Source: Streptosporangium sp. NBC_01756 (GTDB lineage Bacteria; Actinomycetota; Actinomycetes; Streptosporangiales; Streptosporangiaceae). Taken from it: 64,000 nt of DNA. The stretch is from NCBI RefSeq assembly GCF_035917975.1, contig NZ_CP109130.1, positions 6,820,001-6,884,000 of the forward strand, written 5' to 3'. Positions within the stretch are counted from its first letter, which is position 1; every line of letters begins with the position of its first letter. Under the pieces are notes generated by a model, which ran no database searches, was not told the DNA's origin, and saw nothing but the letters and a program-made list of their open reading frames with translations. Made by a program: the position numbers and the translations under genes. Positions 40,976 through 49,386 of this stretch are shown in pieces.

Positions 40976-42067
40976 TCAGCAGTCGCAACTGCAGTCGCAG
41001 CACTCGCAGCAACCGCTACAGCCGTCGCAGCACTGCCCACAGGCGTCGCAACCGCCGCAGTCGAAGCGCTCACCGCACGATTTGAAGCGGTCCTCGTCCC
41101 ATGGCGGCCGGTACAGCCCGCACGTGCAACAGGCCAGTGCGACGCACAGTCCCGACAGCAGCCCGCCGGGATCGGGCTTCAGCCGCGGATCGCGGGGCGG
41201 GGATTGAGGGCTCTCCTGCTCGGCCGCCGCGAAGGTCCTGGAGACGGCGTGCCCGACCTCCCTGACCAGCAGCGCCTTGACCAGGGCGGGTCGCTCAAGG
41301 TCGAGTTCGGCCACTGCCAGGCGCAGGCCGGCGAGCGCGTCGTCACAGTGCCCTCTGGCGGCGGCCAGGCCGGTGCCGGAAGCGGCCAGCGGGTTGAACG
41401 CCCCCGAGGCGTGATCGCTCGCGAGGTCTTCGACGGCGTCGAGCAGGTGCGCCAGCCGGCCGAAGTAGCGTCCCACCTCGCGCAGCGTCTCCTGGTTGTG
41501 CGGCTTTCCGGCCAGCAGGGCGGTGTGCGCGAAGGCGGCGGCGACGGCGGCCTCGGTGGGCGCGGTCAGCTCCAGCGGGCCCAGGCCCGGCACGCTCTCC
41601 AGCCGGGCTTGCTCCCCGACCGCGCCCGTCAGGGTGGCGGGGTCGAGTCCCAGGGCGGTAGCCGTACCCGTGCCTGCGGCCGCCCAGCGATCGGCGAGCC
41701 GCGAGGCACCCGCGGCCACCAGCCTGTTCGCATAGAGTCCGTCGCCGTCGGCGACGTGGTCGCCGACCTTGCCCGCGGCCAGGATCAGCGAGACCGCGGC
41801 CGCCAGCCGTACCCCCTCGGCCTCGGCGACGTCGGCGCCCTTGAACCCGCGCAGGGCGCAGGCCGCCGCACGGCGGCGCGGGGAGGACCTCGGCGCCTGC
41901 GCCTCCACCAGTACCGACACCAGCAGGCCGTCGTAGTTGGTCACCAGGCGGGCGGCGTGCCCGTGCTCGTCCCTGAGCGCCAGGCAGAGCCCGCACAGAT
42001 GCGCCATCCACTCCTTGAACAACCCACTGCACATCCCATGGCGGCATGGACGGACGATCCCAAACAC
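40976..42067 (-). CDS. DUF5685 family protein with cysteine-rich C terminus
   Basis: A 363-residue actinobacterial protein. It begins MFGIVRPCRHGMCSGL with a Cys/His cluster (CRHGMC, CGLCLALRDEHGH), then a long helical body resembling a terpene-synthase-like or ferritin-like bundle. It ends in CTCGLYRPPW and about 30 residues that are half cysteine (CGGCDACGQCCDGCSG and so on). The tail could bind several zinc, copper or Fe-S centres. GTG start at 42067 with AAGGG upstream. The family often has cysteine-rich tails and unknown function. Confidence 0.82.
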   Translation of the reverse strand: MFGIVRPCRHGMCSGLFKEWMAHLCGLCLALRDEHGHAARLVTNYDGLLVSVLVEAQAPRSSPRRRAAACALRGFKGADVAEAEGVRLAAAVSLILAAGKVGDHVADGDGLYANRLVAAGASRLADRWAAAGTGTATALGLDPATLTGAVGEQARLESVPGLGPLELTAPTEAAVAAAFAHTALLAGKPHNQETLREVGRYFGRLAHLLDAVEDLASDHASGAFNPLAASGTGLAAARGHCDDALAGLRLAVAELDLERPALVKALLVREVGHAVSRTFAAAEQESPQSPPRDPRLKPDPGGLLSGLCVALACCTCGLYRPPWDEDRFKSCGERFDCGGCDACGQCCDGCSGCCECCDCSCDC

Positions 42068-42377
42068 TTTGCACCCTTCTGTCGTACGGCCTGCGCCAGC
42101 CTCCCAGCCCTTGCTTGCCAACCGCTACCGGGCCCGTCTTTTTGCCAGGACCGAACTGGCCCGCCTGTCGGACCTCTGACGCCGCCCCCCACCGACGGCT
42201 GCGCCCGTACGGTTGTTCGTGCGGGCCCTGGAGCGCCGCCTCCAGACCGTGGCCGCCCGGTTCGGCTCGCCGGAGCAGGCGGAGTTCCCGCCGAGTGGAG
42301 GGCCGGCCCTGGGTGTGCCACCGAAGTCCGAGCGATGACGGAACAGCGCATCGTCTTCGAATCATGCCGCCCTGGGT
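42068..42377. other. Interval with only a short orphan frame
   Basis: A plus-strand frame near 42209-42337 gives FVRALERRLQTVAARFGSPE and then stops; it looks protein-like but matches nothing known to me. It could be the remains of a gene or a very short product. No other structure seen. Confidence 0.3.
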
Positions 42378-42722
42378 TCAACCACAGACAAAACAGAACT
42401 CGTTGCCTTCCGGGTCGGCCATGACCTGGAAGGAGCCCTGATCGTCAGTCGCGGTCTCGCCGATCTGCGTGGCGCCCATCCGCAGCGCCTGGGCGATGGC
42501 CGGCTCGATCGCCACGACCGCGATGTCCAGGTGAAGCCGGTTCTTCACTGCCTTGTCCTCGGCCACCGGCTGGAAGGCCAGCCGTACGCTCCCAGGCGGT
42601 TCGACGTGGGACCAGCCCCGGGCGCGATCCACCGGATCGCCGCCGAGCAGGGCAGCCCAGAAGCGTACGAGGCTCCGTGGATCCCTGCAATCCACCACGA
42701 TCTGGTTGAGGCGTGCACTCAT
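42378..42722 (-). CDS. VOC/glyoxalase-like domain protein
   Basis: A 114-residue protein with the bab-bbb fold of Glyoxalase_6: LNQIVVDCRDPRSLVRFWAALLG, VRLAFQPVAEDKAVKNRLHLDI, then FQVMADPEGNEFCFVCG. The His of HLDI and the Glu of GNEFC occupy the usual metal or substrate positions. Function in fosfomycin-like resistance or in small-molecule metabolism cannot be assigned. Confidence 0.85.
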   Translation of the reverse strand: MSARLNQIVVDCRDPRSLVRFWAALLGGDPVDRARGWSHVEPPGSVRLAFQPVAEDKAVKNRLHLDIAVVAIEPAIAQALRMGATQIGETATDDQGSFQVMADPEGNEFCFVCG

Positions 42723-42882
42723 GACGGCCAGGGTAGTGAGTGACCTGGGCAAGCCATATCGCGATCGCTCAGGCTTCGGTGGCACGCATTCAAGGACGGC
42801 GTGGTTGATGCCGTGCCTGGTGACGTGGCTTCCTTGGCCTCGGCTGCTGCGCGGAGGGGGCGCCGGTGCCGCCGATGGTGCG

Positions 42883-43782
42883 CTAGTCCAGCGCTACCCA
42901 AGGCAGCGTCGGGCCGAAGAGGGTTCTTACATCCGTTTTGGCGATCTGGCGTATTTCTGTCTCTGATAGACCGCTGACTCCGCGCAGGTCCTTGCCGCGC
43001 AGGTCCTTGTCGCTCAGGTCCGCGCCGCGTAGGTCCGCGGTGCTCAGGTCCGCGTTGCTCAGGTCCGCGTCGCGTAGGTCCGCGGTGCTCAGGTCCGCGC
43101 GAGCTAGATTGGCGAGGCTTAGATCGGCGCCTTTGATACGTACTTCCCTCAGGTTGAATCTGTCGTTCGATTCTTTTCTGCGGCCGAAGACCGTCAGCGC
43201 CGCCTGAACATCGGTTGCGGGTTCCTTCGGAAGCTTGGCTGCGGGCTTCGGGTCATGCTGCCGGACGAAAGCGGTGAGCACGTCGTAGATCGTCTGGTGG
43301 TCGCCGGGTGAGTCTTTCGCCAGGCGCTCCAACGCGTAGATGCCGCCCAGCCGGACATCATCCTTGGCTGAGCCGAGTTGTTCGACGGCTTTGGTACAGC
43401 GGTCGGTGACCTGTCCCTGCTCGGCGACACTCTGGGCCTGGCGGGAGGTCTCCAGGCTCTGGGCGGTGTACCACAGGCCCTGGGCGGTGAACACGACACC
43501 GCCGATCACCACCAGACCGGTCGCAGCCTGGATCAGGGTATGACGGGCGGCGTTGATCGCCTCGACGCGTTCGTGGGCCGACAGTTCGCGCCGGTCTGCA
43601 TCGGTCAGTGGCCGTCGTTCTCCGGCCAGTCGGCGCGCTCCCGGGCCGAGCAGGAGCGCGAGTATCAGCGAGACGACCCCCGTGAGCGCGATGCCGAAGC
43701 AGACCCAGCGCACCCAGTCCGGAGCTGCGGCGTTCAGCGCCGTCATCCCCGCGACAGCAGCCGCGCACAGGGTGACGATCAC
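42883..43782 (-). CDS. Membrane-anchored pentapeptide-repeat protein
   Basis: A 299-residue protein with two transmembrane helices at residues 1-46 and a third near 85-105 ([21 protein letters not shown]). A helical region follows with [22 protein letters not shown] and [23 protein letters not shown] block of A(D/N)LxxADL pentapeptides (about residues 218-272) would form a right-handed beta helix. This architecture is common in actinomycetes. It is preceded by a 64-codon gene sharing one base. Confidence 0.88.
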   Translation of the reverse strand: MIVTLCAAAVAGMTALNAAAPDWVRWVCFGIALTGVVSLILALLLGPGARRLAGERRPLTDADRRELSAHERVEAINAARHTLIQAATGLVVIGGVVFTAQGLWYTAQSLETSRQAQSVAEQGQVTDRCTKAVEQLGSAKDDVRLGGIYALERLAKDSPGDHQTIYDVLTAFVRQHDPKPAAKLPKEPATDVQAALTVFGRRKESNDRFNLREVRIKGADLSLANLARADLSTADLRDADLSNADLSTADLRGADLSDKDLRGKDLRGVSGLSETEIRQIAKTDVRTLFGPTLPWVALD

Positions 43783-43976
43783 TATGAGGACCCAGATTCG
43801 TCGCCTTCCGGGCTGGGGGTGGACGGCTCTGGTTCCCGGGGCGTCGATGGATCATCGCCGTCGGGGGGCTCTGGGTCAGGGCGGGCAGGTGCTTCGGAGG
43901 GTGACCGCATCAACCGCACCACTGCGGCCCCGAGAGCCACCCCTATCAATGCCCGCCCCACCCACTTGTCCGGCAT
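43782..43976 (-). CDS. Small hypothetical protein upstream of pentapeptide gene
   Basis: A 64-residue product: [20 protein letters not shown] is a possible membrane anchor, followed by [13 protein letters not shown] and an acidic, proline-rich tail ([19 protein letters not shown]). Its stop meets the ATG of the pentapeptide gene. No family recognised. Confidence 0.5.
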   Translation of the reverse strand: MPDKWVGRALIGVALGAAVVRLMRSPSEAPARPDPEPPDGDDPSTPREPEPSTPSPEGDESGSS

Positions 43977-44419
43977 GACGCCATTCCATCCGTTGGCGGC
44001 AACGAATGAGGGGTGAATCGGTCAGAATGTCGATCATTGGGGACAAGTCACACTGAGCCATTGTCGGTAAGCGGCCGTCACGTCCTGTGATCGTGATCAG
44101 ATGGTGCGCGTAGCCCTCGTTCTTCGAGTTCCGCCCGTGCGCCCGGGCTGGATCGGCCGACAGCAACAGGTGCGGCAAGGGTCCCCCCCTGTCCCTCGCC
44201 GAACCCGGGCCGTGACTGCTCGCCGCCTCGCCCGCGACGAGCAACGCCTGCACTTCGCGTTGCTCGCGTGCCATGGGCACCAGGTGGGTGCACGCCACCA
44301 CTTCACCCATCGACATCGGACTTCCCCTTCCCAGCTGGCGATCGAGTACGGCAACGGTGACCGAGTCCAGCGCATGACGATGGTCTTCGCCTCTGCTCTC
44401 CCAGGGCAAGCCCGCCCGC
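43977..44419. other. Poorly coding interval with one doubtful ORF
   Basis: A minus-strand frame starting at 44316 (MSMGEVVACTHLVPMAREQR) has a good ribosome site (AAGGGG), but runs on into the next small gene with deteriorating composition. It may be a truncated or frameshifted gene. Its family is not recognised. Confidence 0.35.
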
Positions 44420-45049
44420 TCAGCGGTACATCCCCTCCGCATAGGAGGGGCCGTAGTAGCGCTCCAACTCCTCGATCGGGTCCTCCGGTCGCTCCAGCGC
44501 CTGGGCGATGCGCGCCCGCGAGGGCAGGGCCTGCGGGTTCCAGCTCTCCGGGCGCCACAGCTCCGAGCGGAGGAACGCCTTGGCGCAGTGGTGGAAGATC
44601 TGCTCGATCTCGACCACGATCGCGAGCTGCGGCCGGTGCCCCTTGACCACCATCCGGTCGAAGAAGGGGGCCTTGCGCACCAGGCGCGCCCTGCCGTTGA
44701 CGCGCAGGGTGTCGCCGCGGCCGGGGACGAAGTAAATCAGGCCGACATGCGGGTTGCGCAGGATGTTGTGGAATCCGTCCGCCCTGCGATTGCCGGGCCG
44801 TTCGGGGATCGCGATCGTCGAGTCGTTCAGGATCAGCGTGAATCCGGGCGGGTCGCCCTTGGGTGAGACGTCGCAGCTGCCGTCGGTGTCCGAGGTCGCG
44901 ATGAGGCAGAACGGCGAGGCGGCCAGCCAGGCCCGGTCCAGCTCGTGCAGGGTTTTCCGCTCCTTCGCGATCACAGCCGGCTTGGGGGTGCCGAGCAGCT
45001 CCCGCAACTCGTCCGCGGAGTTGATCGACTCCCAGTCCTGGGTCTCCAT
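44420..45049 (-). CDS. FMN-dependent PPOX-type flavoprotein (pyridoxamine oxidase-like)
   Basis: A 209-residue split-barrel flavoprotein of the MSMEG_1061 type. Characteristic segments are FCLIATSDTDGSCDVSPKGDPPGF, IPERPGNRRADGFHNILRNP and TLRVNGRARL, then a C-terminal CAKAFLRSELWRPESW. Family members bind FMN (some F420) and reduce or oxidise small substrates. Monocistronic. Confidence 0.9.
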   Translation of the reverse strand: METQDWESINSADELRELLGTPKPAVIAKERKTLHELDRAWLAASPFCLIATSDTDGSCDVSPKGDPPGFTLILNDSTIAIPERPGNRRADGFHNILRNPHVGLIYFVPGRGDTLRVNGRARLVRKAPFFDRMVVKGHRPQLAIVVEIEQIFHHCAKAFLRSELWRPESWNPQALPSRARIAQALERPEDPIEELERYYGPSYAEGMYR

Positions 45050-45118
45050 GGTCCTCCTTTGATCCAGAAAGCCTGGAAGGCTATTTCATCGCTTCTGTCT
45101 CATATTTCTCAAGGACGA

Positions 45119-45941
45119 TCAGATGGTACGGCGGTGCTCCAGGCGGAGCAGGACGAGCGCCGCAGCGGCGATTTCGGTGATCCGGTTGGGGTCTAGGCTG
45201 ACCCGCCGCAACGCCTTGAAGGTGGTTTTGAGCAGGGAGTTCGCGCGTTCGCAGACGCCGTGAATGCCGCGGATGACCTTGTTGAAAGCCTGCTGGGTCT
45301 CGGTGAGTTCGCCGCCCCTCGGCTTCTTGATCGGATGGCGAAATCCCGCGCCCGCGTTCTCATACCCCAGGTCGACCAGGGTGAGCAGGCCGTCGGCGGC
45401 GGCCTTGTCCAGCGTGCTGGGCAGGTCGTGGGAACGGGCGCAGGTCAGGTCGTGCTCACGACCGGGTCGTACCGGCGACACCCAGATCGGCCAGCCCTTC
45501 GGAGTAGAGCACCTGCACGTTCCCGCCGTGATGCTTGTGCTTCCCTGACCACCAAAGGTCAGCGCCATTGGGGCCGGACGTGGCGATCCGGTCGGTGCGG
45601 ATGACGGTGCCGTCCAGGTTGAGGTGGGTCAGCCCCGCTTCCTTCGCCGTAGCCAGGGCTTCCTCCAGCGTCGGCGCCTGAGCGGCCAGTACGGTCAGGC
45701 CCTCGTGCAGGTAGCGATAGACCGTGGTCAGCCCGATCTTGTTGTCAGCCGCCAGTTGGGCGATCCGAGTGCCGTCCAGGAACCAGCGCAACACCAGCAC
45801 CGCCTGGGCGAAGGTGCCCAGCGCCCGGCGTCCCCGGCGGGTGCCGCACTCGGCACGGCGGGCCTTCAGCAAGACCGCCAGGCACTGGGCGGTCTCGCTG
45901 CGAACATCCAGCACGGCCGTGTATGTGACGCTGGAAGACAA
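45119..45941 (-). pseudogene. IS5-family-like transposase split by a frameshift
   Basis: The N-terminal part (45941 to about 45470) has a helix-turn-helix (FLDGTRIAQLAADNKIGLTTVYRYLHEG) and the first DDE aspartate in THLNLDGTVIRTDR. The second frame (to 45119) continues GWPIWVSPVRPGREHDLTCAR, LLTLVDLGYENAGAGF (second D) and VCERANSLLKTTFKALRR (E region). Both frames together equal an intact HTH_Tnp_4/DDE_Tnp_4 transposase. They meet around 45490-45510 with no slippery heptamer, so decay is likelier than programmed shifting. Terminal inverted repeats were not found by eye. Confidence 0.75.
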
Positions 45942-46059
45942 GTTGAGCCTCTCGGTGGTCGAACTGCTGGCCGCACATCAGTCCTACCAGGGGCTTCACG
46001 CATGTCCGGCACCAGACCGAGGGCCACGACGCGCCGCTGACGACCACGCTCAGCGACAG

Positions 46060-46311
46060 ATGCTTACTGGAAACAGCTCACTGGCGGAGTTGCGGATCGG
46101 CGAGGTGAGGTTGCGCCCTGAGGGGTTTCGGCGACAGGCCGCCGAGCTCGTTCACGAACTGATCGACGACGACCACCATCCGAACATGACGCCTACCTCC
46201 AGGCGTGTCCCGGGCGGTCGAAACACCGGAAAATCGATATGGTGCCCGATAATGTCCCGAAGTGATCAATGCGAACAAAGGCTCACCACCGACCGCTGGT
46301 CCGATGTGTGA
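46060..46311 (+). CDS. Short hypothetical ORF, possibly a gene fragment
   Basis: An 83-codon frame beginning MLTGNSSLAELRIGEVRLRP then FRRQAAELVHELIDDDHH. The first 45 residues look like real protein with actinomycete codon bias. After about 46200 the composition turns random, so it may be the start of a gene that was truncated. No family recognised; no clear ribosome site. Confidence 0.35.
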   Translation: MLTGNSSLAELRIGEVRLRPEGFRRQAAELVHELIDDDHHPNMTPTSRRVPGGRNTGKSIWCPIMSRSDQCEQRLTTDRWSDV

Positions 46312-46374
46312 AGGATTGAACGCCATGACGAGGTTGCCACTTTCGTCCGCCGCCCTGAGCTCGTCCAAGACCCG

Positions 46375-47028
46375 GTGATCCGCAAGCGCGCCACGCGGCC
46401 CACGCGGCCTGCGCGGCGGATCGACGTGACCGACCTTCCCGAGGACGTCGTGGCTCTCATCGACGCCCTCGAGCCCGGTGAGAGCCTGGTCGTCACGCGG
46501 GAGGGCCAGTCGATCGCGGCGGTCTCCAGCACCATCGACGTGCTCCAAGGCGCCGTCGTCGATCGCGACACGCCAGAGGAGGCCGACGACCAACCGCCGA
46601 TCGACTACGACGGCGTGACCGTCGTCGCCACCGCGATGAAGCTGTCAAAGGCGGCCCGGATGTCGCTGTCCACCCAACTGGGGGCGGACTACATCGTGCT
46701 CGACATGCACGCGGCTCCCGCAACGGCCGACGTGCTGCTGGCACCGCCGGTCAGCCCGCAGTTGATCGGAAATCTCCGATCGATGTTCCCGAAGGCTCGC
46801 GTCATCATCACCGAAGTCGAGGACGAGGAGCTCGGAGTCGATTACCACGGCCCGGTCCGACGCCTGCTCAACGCCGGTGCCGACGCCTACCTGCCCGCGA
46901 CGAGCGTCCCTCGTCTGGCCAGGCAACTCGACTACACGCTCACTCATGGGCTTCAGCTCACCGGCGGGATCGCCACACCACGAGAGATCGCACCGGTCAC
47001 GGAACCACCGGATCCCGAAGACGACTGA
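46375..47028 (+). CDS. Phd-like N terminus fused to a receiver-like domain, function unknown
   Basis: A 217-residue protein. Residues about 15-50 (DVTDLPEDVVALIDALEPGE followed by SLVVTREGQSIAAVSS) resemble the beta-alpha-beta start of Phd/YefM antitoxins. Residues about 80-195 follow a receiver-like pattern: ADYIVLDMHA, RVIITEVEDEE, LLNAGADAYLPATSVPRLARQL. The usual receiver acidic pair at the end of strand 1 is absent. No toxin gene adjoins. Start GTG at 46375 lacks a good ribosome site and may be wrong. Confidence 0.55.
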   Translation: MIRKRATRPTRPARRIDVTDLPEDVVALIDALEPGESLVVTREGQSIAAVSSTIDVLQGAVVDRDTPEEADDQPPIDYDGVTVVATAMKLSKAARMSLSTQLGADYIVLDMHAAPATADVLLAPPVSPQLIGNLRSMFPKARVIITEVEDEELGVDYHGPVRRLLNAGADAYLPATSVPRLARQLDYTLTHGLQLTGGIATPREIAPVTEPPDPEDD

Positions 47029-47286
47029 CCCCGTGATCGTTGTCTGGGGTGGCCAAGCGAACCAGCCGGTCAGCCGCTTGAAGGCCGTCAAGCCACGTAA
47101 GGCGAGTAGGCCGGCCGTCACTGCCGCGCCGGTGGATCGTCGAGAGCTTCATGTCCAGCCGGCTGGAGCGCGCGCTGCGAACCGGTGGCAACCTCCTGGA
47201 GGCCGGCCAGGTGAGCGTCAACGCCACGGGCGTGGGCGAGTGCGGCAGCCTCAGACAAGGGTCCCGTACTCTATGATCATGGTCCT
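47029..47286. other. Interval with a possible gene fragment
   Basis: A plus-strand frame at about 47130-47275 reads SSRLERALRTGGNLLEAGQ then VSVNATGVGECG and stops. It has coding-like character but no start or family. Probably debris. Confidence 0.3.
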
Positions 47287-47438
47287 ATGGGCCAAGCGCC
47301 CACGCTGTCTGCCACGGATGTCCCTTCGGAACGGCTCCTGCTGCGCAAGGCGCACGATGCCGACCGTGAAGGATTCATCGAGATCCTGACCGACCCCGAG
47401 GTTCGGGCATACCTCGGTGGTCCCCAGCCTCGGAGCGG
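47287..47438 (+). pseudogene. Truncated GNAT acetyltransferase N terminus
   Basis: MGQAPTLSATDVPSERLLLR then KAHDADREGFIEILTDPEV and RAYLGGPQPR is the start of a RimJ/RimL-type acetyltransferase. The acetyl-CoA-binding core never follows: the homology stops at about 47432, only a few bases from the 3' end of the minus-strand response regulator. A deletion or recombination joint is implied. Confidence 0.6.
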
Positions 47439-47441
47439 GAG

Positions 47442-48046
47442 CTATATCCAGCCGGCGTCCTCGGCGATCCGGATGGCCTCGATCTTGTTGCGGGCACCGG
47501 CCTTGGTGATGGCGTTCGTCAGGTAGTTGCGGACCGTCCCGGGGAGAGATGCAGCCGTCCGGCGATCTCCTCCGCCGGGGCGCCCTTCGCGGCCTCCCGC
47601 AGCACGGTGGCCTCGCGGGGCGTCAGCGGGCTCGCGCCGTACTCGACGGCGGTGGCGACCAGTTCCGGATCCAGCACCCGCAGGCCCTGGGCGGTGCGCC
47701 GGATCGCGTCCGCCAGATGGTCGCCGGGGGCGTCCTTGACCAGGAACGCCTGGATGCCCCCCGCCAGTGCCCTGCGCACCTGTCCCGGCTGGCCCATCGC
47801 GGTGAGGATCAGCACCCGGCAGCCGGGCAGCCGCTCCCGCAGCTCCATCGAGGCGGTGATGCCGTCGACGCCGGGCAGGTCGATGTCCAGCACCGCCACG
47901 TCCGGCCTGGTCCGCAGGGCGGCGGGGACGATCTCGTCACCGCGGACGACCTCGGCGACCAGTTCGATGTCGGACTCCAGTCTCAGCAGCGCGCCGAGCG
48001 CCGCCCTGATCATGTGCATGTCCTCGGCGAGCAGCACCCGGATCAA
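47442..48046 (-). pseudogene. LuxR-family response regulator with a frameshift in the HTH
   Basis: From TTG at 48046 the frame gives a full receiver (LIRVLLAEDMHMIRAALGAL, DVAVLDIDLPGVDG with the phospho-aspartate, ILTAMGQPGQ, FLVKDAP with the lysine). The LuxR HTH then starts with PLTPREATVLREAAKGAPAE and EIAGRLHLSPG. There the frame goes off (RSATT stop). One base away the expected sequence continues, TVRNYLTNAITKAGARNKIE then AIRIAEDAGWI, ending at 47442. A single missing base near 47540 explains it. The truncated protein lacks the recognition helix. Confidence 0.8.
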
Positions 48047-48151
48047 GCGGGCACCTCCCGCTCGGCCCGGAATCCGTCTCCGCCGGTCACGGCGTCGACC
48101 TCCACGGCGAGCCGGAACCCGCCGCTCCTGCCCTGCCATCGGTCGACGATG

Positions 48152-48319
48152 CCGGCGCCTCTCTGACCATCAGGAACCCACCGGTCGATCACACCGGCCC
48201 CTCTCTGACCAGCAGGAACCCACCGCGCGATCACGCCGGCGCCTCTGTGACCAGCCGGAACCCGCCGCGCGATCATGCCGGCACCTCTGTGACCAGCCGG
48301 AACCCGCCGTTCCCGGTCC
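48152..48319. repeat. 42-bp tandem repeat, four units, at the kinase 3' end
   Basis: Units start at 48152, 48194, 48236 and 48278 (CCGGCRCCTCTSTGACCA...). Read on the minus strand each unit encodes GGF(R/L)LV(T/R)E followed by a stop. They derive from the last codons of the histidine kinase, and the original kinase tail (GGFRLAVEVDAVTGGDGFRAE) is still readable beyond the array, next to the response regulator start. Confidence 0.85.
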
Positions 48320-49376
48320 GTCCCGCGCTGACTGAGCCGCCCAGGCCGCCGATCCGCTCCCGCAGGCCGGTCAGGCCGTTGCCGTCCGCCGCGCCCTTAC
48401 CGGCCCGGTCGTTGACCAGCTCCAGCCGTACGGTGCCCGCCCCGGCGGAGGTGCTGATCGAGCAGGTCGTCGCGTGGCTGTGCCGTACGACGTTGGTGGC
48501 ACCCTCACGCACCGCCCAGGCCAGCGCCTCGTCGACCGGCTGGGAGACCCGGAGGTCGGCGAGGTTGGTTTGGCAGCTCACCCCGGAGGCCTCCAGCAGC
48601 GCGACCGCCCGGTGAACCTCCTCGGCCAGCGATATCTCCCGATAGCCCCGCGCGACCTGCCGCACATCCTGGGCGGCGTCCCTGGCCACCTGGACCAGCT
48701 CGGCCAGCTCCGCCCGCGCGGCCTCGGGGTCGCGCTCGACCAGCCTGCGGGCGAGGTCGCCCTTGAGCGCGACGGCGGTCAGGCTGCTGCCCAGCCCGTC
48801 GTGCAGGTCCCGGGAGATCCGCAGCCGTTCCCGCAGCACCGCCGCCTCCGCCAGCTCCGTCCTGGCCTGCTCCAGTTCGCGGCTGACGGCGACCAGCCGG
48901 ACCGCCGCGTAGGTCACCCCACCCGTCACCACGACCGTGATCAGGTTGTAGAGTCCCGCCGTCAGGTTTCCATACGGCGGGGTGAGGCCCAGCCAGAAGG
49001 AGAACGCGCCGATCGCGACCGCGATCGGGACCGCGAACCTCGGTCGCAGCCTGACGAGCACCGCCCCCGACAGGATCGTCGGCATGGTCATCGCCCAGCT
49101 GTAGCCGAGGACGACCCACAGCGACGCCAGAAAGGGGATCGGCGCGTAGGTGGCCACCGTCTGGACGATCAGGGAGACCGGGACCCCCCGCTGCTGCCCG
49201 CCGCGCAGCGCCGTCCGTATCTGCAGGTAGTGCGGGACCAGGAAGATGATGGCGGCCCCGGCCAGCACCGCGGCCTCGGCCGGGGTCCGGGCACCGGTGA
49301 GCAGGGTGACGGTGTAGCCGATCGAGATGGTGTGGACGATGCCGACGGCCAGGCACTGGGGGTGGTTTGTCCGCAT
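48273..49376 (-). CDS. Sensor histidine kinase (LuxR-type two-component, DesK/LiaS-like)
   Basis: A 367-residue membrane kinase with five to six transmembrane segments (IVHTISIGYTVTLL, AAVLAGAAIIFLVPHYL, ATYAPIPFLASLWVVLGY, and others). HisKA_3 has the phospho-accepting His in LRISRDLHDGLGSSLTAVAL, and the HATPase has EGATNVVRHSHA and NGLTGLRERIGGLGG. The stop at 48273 is created by the first unit of the tandem repeat and removes about 15 native residues, after the G2 box, so activity may survive. It is part of an operon with an ABC exporter. Confidence 0.88.
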   Translation of the reverse strand: MRTNHPQCLAVGIVHTISIGYTVTLLTGARTPAEAAVLAGAAIIFLVPHYLQIRTALRGGQQRGVPVSLIVQTVATYAPIPFLASLWVVLGYSWAMTMPTILSGAVLVRLRPRFAVPIAVAIGAFSFWLGLTPPYGNLTAGLYNLITVVVTGGVTYAAVRLVAVSRELEQARTELAEAAVLRERLRISRDLHDGLGSSLTAVALKGDLARRLVERDPEAARAELAELVQVARDAAQDVRQVARGYREISLAEEVHRAVALLEASGVSCQTNLADLRVSQPVDEALAWAVREGATNVVRHSHATTCSISTSAGAGTVRLELVNDRAGKGAADGNGLTGLRERIGGLGGSVSAGRTGNGGFRLVTEVPA

Positions 49377-49386
49377 GTCAGGGAAC

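Noticed and set aside
42960..43110. Short regularly spaced DNA repeats, CRISPR-like at first sight
   Set aside because: They are the coding repeats of the pentapeptide domain, in frame, with no spacers.
48150..48320. Possible CRISPR array
   Set aside because: Units are contiguous 42-bp copies without unique spacers and derive from the kinase gene.
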